Shown here piece after piece: positions 26,404-33,932 of a DNA stretch of 64,000 nt (its first letter is position 1; every line of letters starts with the position of its first letter). Position numbers and translations under genes: made by a program. The notes under the pieces were generated by a model. That model worked only from the letters and a program-made list of their open reading frames with translations. It had not been told where the DNA came from and did no database searches. This DNA comes from G032773895 sp965248935 (GTDB lineage Bacteria; Pseudomonadota; Gammaproteobacteria; Pseudomonadales; Cellvibrionaceae). The DNA is taken from assembly GCA_965248935.1 (NCBI GenBank), contig OZ252214.1:1736001-1800000 (forward strand), given 5' to 3'.

Positions 26404-26958
26404 TTACCAACAATAACTTCGGGGAACAGAACTATAGGTTTTTCGTCCGTGACGGCGTTGAACCCAATAACAATCGCCCCAATCATCTTCGTAATAATGT
26501 CCTCTCCTAGCTCGGCGGTGGTGCCGTTGATGCATGACTCCATGTCCCTGATGGTGCTGAGCATGGCGGCGATGGTGGCGCTGCTCTCTGTGATGGCTGG
26601 ATGAATGAGGGGGGACCAGCAATTCGCCGAGAATATGCAAACCCTCTTGATGATGCCTAAGAACTTCATTGTGTAATCTTACCAAGCCTCCACCGTGATT
26701 GTTGTGCCTACGTTCATTTCTATGCTCATGACCGCGTTCTCTTCCATGTTCTCTTTGGTGACCTCTTCTATGTTCGCCCCTACGCTCATTTCTACCTTCA
26801 TGACGCTGCTCCCTCCTATGCTGCTCATGGCCAAGGTGGTGCTTATTTTTAACCTCTGGCCCTCTAGGCTTCTCTGCCGCCTTCACCGCACCAGCAGCCA
26901 CGAAGAGTGATAAAATCAACGATAAACGTAACAATGGGAAAATTTTGTGAATGCGCAT
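26404..26958 (-). CDS. Secreted histidine/arginine-rich protein
   Basis: 184 residues. A signal peptide ends near VKAAEK; the body is extremely rich in His, Arg and Glu (HRREQRHEGRNERRGEH type runs) and the C-terminus has DCYWVQRR...VPRSYCW with two cysteines. Such proteins are thought to bind metal ions or polyanions; the role here is unknown. Another frame on the same strand (26193-26669) overlaps the 3' half but looks spurious. Confidence 0.65.
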   Translation of the reverse strand: MRIHKIFPLLRLSLILSLFVAAGAVKAAEKPRGPEVKNKHHLGHEQHRREQRHEGRNERRGEHRRGHQREHGRERGHEHRNERRHNNHGGGLVRLHNEVLRHHQEGLHILGELLVPPHSSSHHREQRHHRRHAQHHQGHGVMHQRHHRRARRGHYYEDDWGDCYWVQRRHGRKTYSSVPRSYCW

Positions 26959-27034
26959 TGTTCTGACCTCCAGCAGTCTATTGATGCAACAAGGCCAGAT
27001 TAACGAATTAAGACTGAATCTTTCCTGAATAGAT

Positions 27035-28369
27035 TTAAGGAATATCAGTAAACATTTTGATACAGAAAGTTACCACACCATCATCCAACTTGGCTTGAAT
27101 CACTCCACGGTGCTTTTTAACTAAAGCAGAAGCCACCGCCAAGCCAAGCACCGCATCGGGTTTACTCTGTCCAACAGGCGTCACTTCACTGTGTTCCAGC
27201 TCAAAGAACCTTTCCAGCATACTGATATCTAGCGAAACATTGCTTCCTCCAACCTCTATAAACGCACTCTCACCGTCCGCAGAGGCAAATACTTCCACTG
27301 TTATTTTTTTACTCGCACTATGTACACAAAAATCAAGAATATTCTTTATAGCTTGCTGGAGGTGTCCTACATCAGCATCAATTTTGCACTTTTCTAACCG
27401 ACTAAATTCAACTTCAACATCGGAGAATGTAAGTTTAATTGAGTGTGCCACCTCCAGCACCAACTCCGTCAAATCAATCTGCTGTAAATTTAGCTTGAAT
27501 GTTGATGACTCCAGGTCCGCAAGCTCAAGTAACTGATTAACAATGGAACCCAAAAGCTGTCCATTGCGTAAAATACTGTCCAGCGCTATTTCATCACTTT
27601 TATCTGTGAACTTATTGAGGCGAAGTAATCTTTGAGAAAAGCCAATAATACTGTTCAAGGGTGTCCTCAATTCATGGCTCATATTGGCTAAAAATTTAGA
27701 CTTTGCTTCACTTGAAAGAATGGCCTTTTCTTCCGCGACCTTCCTCTCGGCAATCTCCTTTTCAATAATCGTAATCTGCTCTTCAATACGAGTATCATAA
27801 CTTTCAAATTGCTTTAAAAAAGCACCGATTAAAAAAGGAAGGAAAACAGCTTGACCAATAACGTGAAACCGTTGCTGCATAAGCCGGGAGTCCTCTGGAG
27901 TCAGGTTTGCCCACTCAACCCCAAAAGCATCAGTAATAACAAAAAACAGCACTATAGTCATCACAATAACCGACCATATCCAACATGAGCGCGCACCACC
28001 AACCAAACCCGATAGAGGGCAAATCAGCAGCAACCAGCCTGTAGCAACCTGATAGATACCGCCATTAGTGGCAATTGCCATCCCAGCAGCAAGGGCCAAA
28101 CTAGTAAGAACAGTGGTTAGAGCAAGGTTCTGTTTTTCATACTTCAGCGCAGCAAAAGAGAAAAAAACGGAGCATAACGCAATACTCATAACAATTTGCC
28201 GAATAATGATTCCATCGACAAATGACTTGATTAAAAAAAGGAGTTCAAACAGAGCCAGCAGTACCAGCACCTGCTTAAGTACTCGATACCTACGTTCATC
28301 CAAGTCTTCACGTAATATATTTGACGCCAACTCTTCTGTACCCGAATGGACGTTTTGTTTCTCTGCCAA
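27035..28369 (-). CDS. Membrane histidine kinase with degenerate ATPase domain
   Basis: 444 residues: about six membrane helices (residues 35-185), a short coiled coil (about 190-225), and a HisKA domain with FLANMSHELRTPLNSIIGF (His about 234). The HATPase part keeps an N-box-like asparagine (AIKNILDF), but the DxGxG box is replaced by EVGGSNVSLD, and the G2 region reads LGLAVASALVKK without the GxGxG lead. ATP binding is therefore doubtful. No response regulator is adjacent. It may act as a phosphotransfer or scaffold kinase. Confidence 0.75.
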   Translation of the reverse strand: MAEKQNVHSGTEELASNILREDLDERRYRVLKQVLVLLALFELLFLIKSFVDGIIIRQIVMSIALCSVFFSFAALKYEKQNLALTTVLTSLALAAGMAIATNGGIYQVATGWLLLICPLSGLVGGARSCWIWSVIVMTIVLFFVITDAFGVEWANLTPEDSRLMQQRFHVIGQAVFLPFLIGAFLKQFESYDTRIEEQITIIEKEIAERKVAEEKAILSSEAKSKFLANMSHELRTPLNSIIGFSQRLLRLNKFTDKSDEIALDSILRNGQLLGSIVNQLLELADLESSTFKLNLQQIDLTELVLEVAHSIKLTFSDVEVEFSRLEKCKIDADVGHLQQAIKNILDFCVHSASKKITVEVFASADGESAFIEVGGSNVSLDISMLERFFELEHSEVTPVGQSKPDAVLGLAVASALVKKHRGVIQAKLDDGVVTFCIKMFTDIP

Positions 28370-28476
28370 AAAAAGCCCTCAAGTTTAATTAAATATCTCT
28401 AAAACCAACTACTGACCCAATGAGTATAGAGCGTCTAACGAGAAAACCTGCGAAAAATTATACGCTATAACTGTGG

Positions 28477-29379
28477 CTAACTAGACAGCTTTAATTGGTC
28501 AGTAAACCATTTTAAAGCTTTGCCTCGGTTGTTCTTTTTCCAAACCGCATAGACAGGCGTACTGTCCGAGCCTGTTTCCATATTCAGCACAACTAATTTT
28601 CCTTTATTCACCCAGTGTTTAACGCGACAAGCAGGTAAAAAGCCCACACCTAGACAGGCTACTTGAGCTTCAATTTTATGCTGAATAGTGGGAACCGTGA
28701 GTACACTTTTTTTAGCAAAGACACGTTTTGTCATAGGCGCATAGTGTGTGGAAGAATCTTTCACCACCACCGCCCGAAAACATTCAATATCCTCTCTTTT
28801 CAAGGGCTTTGTGCTGGACGCAAGCGGGTGTGAAGGCGCCACAGCAAAAAGCCATTCAATTTCTTTGAGCTTTAACACACTTAAACCTGCCGTTGTGGGG
28901 ATAGGTTCAGGCACACCGAGGGCTAAGTCTACTCGCCCATCAATAACCGCTTCCCAACCGCCGCCAAGCACTTCCTCTCGTAAGCTGACCTCAACCTGCT
29001 GATCCACCTCGCAGTAAAACGCCTTAAGCAAATCGTATATAGGGCTAATTTCCAGAATAGTGTCCACAGCAATTGCGACTCGGGATTCCCAGCCTCGGTC
29101 CACTTGCTTGGCCGTTTCAACCAAGCGCTCTGTCGCGGCTAATATTTCCCTTCCCTCTTCCAGTAAAACCCTTCCAGCAGGAGTGAGTACTGACTTTCTT
29201 CCCTCCCTCTTAAATAAAACCACCCCCAATTGCTCCTCCAGCTTACTCACCGTATAGGTCAAGGCAGAGGGCACCTTAAAAAGTGAATTAGCGGCGGCGG
29301 CGAAGCTGCCTTTACGGTCAATGGCGTCAATCACTTCCAAAGCTTCGATAGATATAGGGTTACTCATTTTTAAGACCAA
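28477..29379 (-). CDS. LysR-family transcriptional regulator
   Basis: 300 residues. The N-terminal winged helix-turn-helix is SFAAAANSLFKVPSALTYTVSKLEEQLGVVLFKREGR, and the C-terminal periplasmic-binding-like domain follows. It is divergent from the glutathionyl-hydroquinone reductase/pirin genes, the usual arrangement for LysR control of neighbours. The likely start is the internal ATG giving MSNPISIEAL. Confidence 0.92.
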   Translation of the reverse strand: MVLKMSNPISIEALEVIDAIDRKGSFAAAANSLFKVPSALTYTVSKLEEQLGVVLFKREGRKSVLTPAGRVLLEEGREILAATERLVETAKQVDRGWESRVAIAVDTILEISPIYDLLKAFYCEVDQQVEVSLREEVLGGGWEAVIDGRVDLALGVPEPIPTTAGLSVLKLKEIEWLFAVAPSHPLASSTKPLKREDIECFRAVVVKDSSTHYAPMTKRVFAKKSVLTVPTIQHKIEAQVACLGVGFLPACRVKHWVNKGKLVVLNMETGSDSTPVYAVWKKNNRGKALKWFTDQLKLSS

Positions 29380-29407
29380 CCGCGTTAGTTATCAAAAAAA
29401 CCATTTT

Positions 29408-29460
29408 ATTCAAATTATTTGAATATTTAGTTCATTTTATATCGATTTTTTTAAATATTC
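29408..29460. promoter_or_regulatory. Palindromes in the LysR/reductase intergenic region
   Basis: ATTCAAA-TTA-TTTGAAT (29408-29424) is a perfect inverted repeat. GAATATTTA (29421-29429) and TAAATATTC (29452-29460) form a second pair. These are candidate LysR binding sites between the divergent genes. Confidence 0.5.
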
Positions 29461-29618
29461 AGCTTAATTATGATACCCAAAACAAATACACCGCATGTTA
29501 AACAGTGGAAAACAGTGAACTCGATGTTGAATACACTTTAATACACACCGAAACTCAATATGGCGCTCCAGCATAGTCTTTAAACAGAACCACTTACACT
29601 CGCCTATAGGAGGCAAAA

Positions 29619-30566
29619 ATGGGATTACTCGTAAACGGTCAATGGCAAGACAAATGGTATGACACCCAATCCACTAAAGGAGAGTTTGTTCGTCAAGACT
29701 CTCTATTCCGACATTGGATAGGCAACGAAGAATTTCCAGCAGAGGTAGATAGATACCACCTGTTTGTTTCCTTAGCTTGCCCTTGGGCTCATCGAACCTT
29801 GATTTTTCGTAAGCTCAAAAAATTGGAGAATATCATTGGCGTCACGGTTGTGGACCCATTAATGCTAAACAATGGATGGGCGTTTTCCAACGTATCGGAA
29901 AACAACCCATTACCCGAACTGAGTTACTACTATCAAATCTATACTCACGCAAAACCAGATTATACCGGGCGTGTAACCGTGCCGGTTTTATGGGATAAAA
30001 AACAAAATACTATCGTGAATAACGAATCCTCTGAAATTATTCGTATGTTTAATTCAGAGTTTAACAATATTACAGGAGACACCCAGGATTTTTATCCCGC
30101 TTATCTACAGTCAAAAATTGATTCCATTAATTGTTTGATTTACGACAATATCAATAACGGAGTATATCGTACAGGTTTTTCTACCACCCAAAGCGCATAT
30201 GAAAAAGCATTTAATGCACTTTTTGAAACCTTGAACATACTTGAAGACAGGCTTGAAAACCAACGTTATTTGCTAGGAAGTGAAATAACCGAAGCCGATT
30301 GGCGACTGTTCACCACCTTAATACGGTTTGATTCTGTCTACGTTGGGCACTTTAAAACAAACCTTAAGCGTATCGAGGATTATATAAACCTCTCTGGTTA
30401 TTTACGGGATCTTTATCAAATTCCAGGTATCGAGGAGACCGTTAATTTTTCCCATATAAAAGAACACTACTACAAAAGCCACAGCACCATTAACCCTACT
30501 CAAATTGTACCCGTAGGCCCATATATTGATTTTCATAAGCCCCATAATCGCCAACATTTAATTTAA
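29619..30566 (+). CDS. yqjG: Glutathionyl-hydroquinone reductase (Xi-class GST)
   Basis: 315 residues. SLACPWAHRTLIFRKLK holds the catalytic cysteine of the Xi class, followed by VVDPLMLNNGWAF, GRVTVPVLWDK and NESSEIIRMFN in the thioredoxin fold, then the helical domain with LTEADWRLFTTLIRFD-like sequence. It reduces glutathionyl-hydroquinones. AGGAGG lies just before the ATG. It is followed by a pirin gene, a frequent partner. Confidence 0.93.
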   Translation: MGLLVNGQWQDKWYDTQSTKGEFVRQDSLFRHWIGNEEFPAEVDRYHLFVSLACPWAHRTLIFRKLKKLENIIGVTVVDPLMLNNGWAFSNVSENNPLPELSYYYQIYTHAKPDYTGRVTVPVLWDKKQNTIVNNESSEIIRMFNSEFNNITGDTQDFYPAYLQSKIDSINCLIYDNINNGVYRTGFSTTQSAYEKAFNALFETLNILEDRLENQRYLLGSEITEADWRLFTTLIRFDSVYVGHFKTNLKRIEDYINLSGYLRDLYQIPGIEETVNFSHIKEHYYKSHSTINPTQIVPVGPYIDFHKPHNRQHLI

Positions 30567-30603
30567 AAACCGTGTAATTTAAGAATTCAAGGAGGCTAAA
30601 AAA

Positions 30604-31461
30604 ATGCCATTAAGGCAAGTACAAACTCTATTTAATGCCCAACCTACAACCGATGGAGCAGGAGTTAAAATTAACCGCTCCGTAGTGCATCGGCGCCTAC
30701 AAGAATTCGATCCATTTTTACTATTAGATGAAATAGCCTCCGACGACGCTTCTGATTATATGGGCGGTTTTCCCGAACACCCCCACAGGGGGTTCGAAAC
30801 CGTAACCTATATGCTCGCGGGAAAAATGCGCCATAAAGACCATATGGGTAATGAGGGTCTACTCGAACCGGGTAGCGTCCAATGGATGACCGCAGGCAAA
30901 GGCGTGCTGCATTCGGAAATGCCCGAACAAGTAGAAGGCTTAATGCATGGTTTTCAGCTTTGGGTAAACTTACCAGCCAGTGAAAAAATGGGAGAGCCCC
31001 ACTATCAGGAATTCTCTCGCAGTGAAATACCCGTAGTAAACTTGGATAAGCAAAGTACGTTGAAAATTATTGCTGGAAATTTTCGGCAAAATGGCCAAGT
31101 AACAAAAGGGCCTATTCAAGGTCTCTCAACCAACCCTGATTACTTTGACCTCAGCTTAAAAAATAATACGCCGATAACGCTAGAATTGAAACCTGAAAAC
31201 GTTGCGCTTATTTACGTTTACGAAGGGGAATTAAACGTTATGAATAATGCTGACCATTCCAAGGTTACACAAGGCCAAATGGCAAAACTGAGTAAGGGCG
31301 AGGCAGTGAGACTTGCCACCACTCACTCAAACGCTGGCGCACTGATATTATCAGGTAAACCTTTAGATGAACCCATCGCCAATTGGGGGCCATTTGTAAT
31401 GAACACACAGGAACAAATCGAACAGGCCATTCAGGACTACCGAAATGGCGTCTTGGTATAA
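30604..31461 (+). CDS. Pirin family protein
   Basis: 285 residues of the bicupin pirin fold. The N-terminal cupin has FPEHPHRGFETVTYML with metal-binding histidines, SVQWMTAGKGVLHSEMP (His and Glu ligands), and GFQLWVNLP. Some bacterial pirins have quercetinase activity; others bind redox regulators. AAGGAGG precedes the ATG. It is probably cotranscribed with yqjG. Confidence 0.92.
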   Translation: MPLRQVQTLFNAQPTTDGAGVKINRSVVHRRLQEFDPFLLLDEIASDDASDYMGGFPEHPHRGFETVTYMLAGKMRHKDHMGNEGLLEPGSVQWMTAGKGVLHSEMPEQVEGLMHGFQLWVNLPASEKMGEPHYQEFSRSEIPVVNLDKQSTLKIIAGNFRQNGQVTKGPIQGLSTNPDYFDLSLKNNTPITLELKPENVALIYVYEGELNVMNNADHSKVTQGQMAKLSKGEAVRLATTHSNAGALILSGKPLDEPIANWGPFVMNTQEQIEQAIQDYRNGVLV

Positions 31462-31601
31462 GGAAATAAACCAATGAGAGGCTGTTTTTCTTTACCTAGG
31501 GAAGGTAACAATATGGCGCATTAGATAAGCAAACAAAAACAAGCGAGAGGGCGATTCAACGGCCTAATTAGTTAACAATCTAAGCCGCCATAAATCAATT
31601 T

Positions 31602-31636
31602 TTCGCCCTAGGAAACAGTGTGTTTTCTAGGGCGAA
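31602..31636. terminator. Long hairpin between pirin and cold-shock genes
   Basis: TTCGCCCTAGGAAAC (31602-31616) pairs with GTTTTCTAGGGCGAA (31622-31636) over 15 bases with one imperfect pair. It is followed on the plus strand by GATTTCTT, only a weak T run. It probably acts as a terminator for the two converging genes. Confidence 0.55.
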
Positions 31637-31701
31637 GATTTCTTGGCTATATAATGAATTTAGTCAAGAGACCAGTATAGACATATAATTATATGAAATG
31701 G

Positions 31702-31911
31702 TTATATGCAAACGATATTTTCAGCTTGCGGGCCTTTCTGGCCTTGAGTAACAGTAAACTCCACTTGCTGCCCTTCGGCCAAGGTTTTGAAACCTGTGCT
31801 TGCAATCGCGCTAAAGTGAGCGAATACATCCGGGCCTGATTGTTGCTCAATAAAACCAAAACCTTTTGTTTCATTAAACCATTTAACTGTGCCAGTTGTC
31901 GTATTAGACAT
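31702..31911 (-). CDS. CspA-family cold shock protein
   Basis: 69 residues with both nucleic-acid-binding motifs, KGFGFI and VFAHFS, in the single five-strand OB fold. It binds single-stranded RNA/DNA as an RNA chaperone. The AT-rich DNA upstream leaves room for the long untranslated leader common to these genes. Confidence 0.95.
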   Translation of the reverse strand: MSNTTTGTVKWFNETKGFGFIEQQSGPDVFAHFSAIASTGFKTLAEGQQVEFTVTQGQKGPQAENIVCI

Positions 31912-32103
31912 AATTTATTACCTGAATTTTAACTATAAGATTGCCTTTGAAAGGCGTGAATTGCGGAAAAATAATACTGAAATTTATGAACTAAGAAGAA
32001 GTAACTACTACTAGGAGGGATACGACGAACTAAGATTCTAAACTTGCTTTACTTTTAGGCTGGCGCAAATAGTACAGTACTGTTAGTAGAAGTAAAGCAT
32101 AAT

Positions 32104-32379
32104 TTGAACAAAATAAAACCGATGCCAAGTATTCCCACACTCTCTATACCAATATTCCCGTCTAAAGTAGAGGGAGAGGAAATAGCTCTATTCAGGGATG
32201 AAAGAAGCCAAAAATCAAAACAGCCTAAGTCTAATGCGATGAATTATGCGACAAAGTATATACCAGCGAATCCCCAAACTAATAAAGCACACGCTCTCAG
32301 CGATGATCCCGAATATTGGATCATCACGCTTAATGTTATATTTGATGCCATGCTAGATGGCAATGATACTCAGCTTTGA
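32104..32379 (+). CDS. Hypothetical protein, 91 residues
   Basis: Opens at TTG; no good ribosome site is seen. The N-terminal half is basic and low in hydrophobic residues, and the end has YWIITLNVIFDAMLDG. No family recognised. It may be real because it fills a gap in line with the next gene, but coding evidence is weak. Confidence 0.35.
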   Translation: MNKIKPMPSIPTLSIPIFPSKVEGEEIALFRDERSQKSKQPKSNAMNYATKYIPANPQTNKAHALSDDPEYWIITLNVIFDAMLDGNDTQL

Positions 32380-32436
32380 TTCAAAAAGTACCAAACTAGT
32401 GTTTTAGTGTAGACAATACAATTTAGGAATAAACCT

Positions 32437-32973
32437 ATGTACAAAAAAGTGCTCAAATTTTGGTTCGAAGACATTAAACCAGCCCAATGGTGGAAAAAAG
32501 ACCCGGAGTTTGACCAAAAAATAAAAGACGAATTCCTGGAACTTCACCAGCAAGCCAACCTCTGTGAATTAGCTGATTGGCGAAAAGCACCCTATGGCCG
32601 TCTAGCAGAGGTGATTATACTGGACCAATTCTCTCGAAATATTTACCGCGATACTCCCCTTGCCTTTGCCTCTGACCCACTGGCGTTAGCCCTTGCACAA
32701 GAAGCCGTTGCAACTGAGGCGGACCAAGCACTTTCAAATACCGAAAGAAGCTTTTTATATATGCCTTATATGCACAGTGAATCACCTAGAATTCACCAAT
32801 GGGCGGTAGCACTGTACAAAGCTAATGGCATTGAAGGAAACTACCAGTTTGAATTAAAACACAAAGAAATTATTGATCAGTTTGCACGTTACCCTCACCG
32901 AAATAAAATACTGGGGAGAACTTCCACCGAGGAGGAAACTGTGTTTCTTACGCAACCGGAGTCAAGCTTCTAG
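32437..32973 (+). CDS. DUF924 family protein
   Basis: 178 residues. Conserved features are VLKFWFEDIKPAQWWKKDPEFD at the start, RLAEVIILDQFSRNIYRDT in the middle, and SERSFLYMPYMHSE-type sequence. DUF924 proteins have a TPR-like helical fold and no assigned function. The gene appears monocistronic. Confidence 0.9.
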   Translation: MYKKVLKFWFEDIKPAQWWKKDPEFDQKIKDEFLELHQQANLCELADWRKAPYGRLAEVIILDQFSRNIYRDTPLAFASDPLALALAQEAVATEADQALSNTERSFLYMPYMHSESPRIHQWAVALYKANGIEGNYQFELKHKEIIDQFARYPHRNKILGRTSTEEETVFLTQPESSF

Positions 32974-33112
32974 CGGCCTATGCGGGAAGGGAAGTAACCT
33001 ACCTTGTTACCAATTTCCCCCGCACACACTTTAGCTTTTTCTATGTATAGGCTTCAAGCTCCGACCATATTTCTTACCCTGACTAACGGGGTAGAAATAA
33101 TCTGATCACAGA

Positions 33113-33427
33113 CTATGAAACCAATTTAAGCCCCACTATTCCTGATACAATAAGAAGCAAGCAAATTATTCTTAACATGTCCCGTGATTCACCGAGTAGT
33201 AGTATACCCAATATCGCTACTCCCACTGCTCCGATGCCGGTCCATACGGCATATGCTGTACCTACTGGAATTGTTTTCATCGCACCCGACAGCAACCCAA
33301 AACTAATAGCCATAGCAAAGATAGTCAGAAGCGACGGGGTCAGTTTTGTAAACCCGTCCGTATATTTAAGCCCAATCGCCCATCCGCATTCAAACAGACC
33401 AGCCACTACCAAATAAAACCATGCCAT
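33113..33427 (-). CDS. sugE: SMR-family transporter, SugE/Gdx type
   Basis: 104 residues with four membrane helices. The essential glutamate is Glu13 in AGLFECGWAIGLKYTDGFT, and the GLKYT pattern fits the SugE/Gdx subgroup, which exports guanidinium, rather than EmrE/QacE. No guanidine riboswitch (paired ACGR hairpins) is evident upstream. TATAAT near 33474-33479 (minus strand) may be a -10 box. Confidence 0.88.
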   Translation of the reverse strand: MAWFYLVVAGLFECGWAIGLKYTDGFTKLTPSLLTIFAMAISFGLLSGAMKTIPVGTAYAVWTGIGAVGVAILGILLLGESRDMLRIICLLLIVSGIVGLKLVS

Positions 33428-33932
33428 AGCTTTACTCCCGTTTTTGATTAAACAAAACAGATAATAAACACATTATAAATTTTATGAGAGATGCTGACGG
33501 AATGAATAGAACAACAATGAGGAATTATAGCGCCTTTCCCCCCAAGCAAAGACCTTTTTCTTCTTATTAGACCTTAATCTTGAAACATGCCTAATTTTAT
33601 TTACAACCGTATATTAATGACTATATTGGTAATGACACAATATTCAACATACAAAAAAATAAAATAGATGCCAAAATAGCCGCATAAAACCCGTTCCATT
33701 TAAAACCCAATCGTAACGGTACAATAATCCTAGAACCCGCAGTTAAATCACGAAAGTATACGCAAGCTCTTCACTAGGTGCGTCAATATCTTACGCATCT
33801 TTTTCGCACTTAACTGCCATTTCTGGGATAATAAAAGCTTTCTTCCTTCCTGTGAAACGCCTATATTTTCAATTGTGAGGTTTTAACAAGCCTTAAGCCA
33901 CATAACAAAAATTCACATCAACAAAAATACTA
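33428..33932. other. 505-base gap between sugE and the KAP gene
   Basis: A divergent promoter region. It is AT-rich, with no open frame, hairpin or repeat that I can defend. Confidence 0.35.

Noticed and set aside
26193..26669. Minus-strand 158-residue frame overlapping the His-rich protein
   Set aside because: It has no family features and overlaps a frame with a clear signal peptide and plausible C-terminal motif.
32061..32077. TGGCGCAAATAGTAC as a sigma-54 promoter
   Set aside because: The -12 GC is missing (TAC instead of TGC), so it fails the essential element.
33428..33560. Guanidine riboswitch upstream of sugE
   Set aside because: No paired ACGR hairpins or ykkC-like core could be found in the leader.
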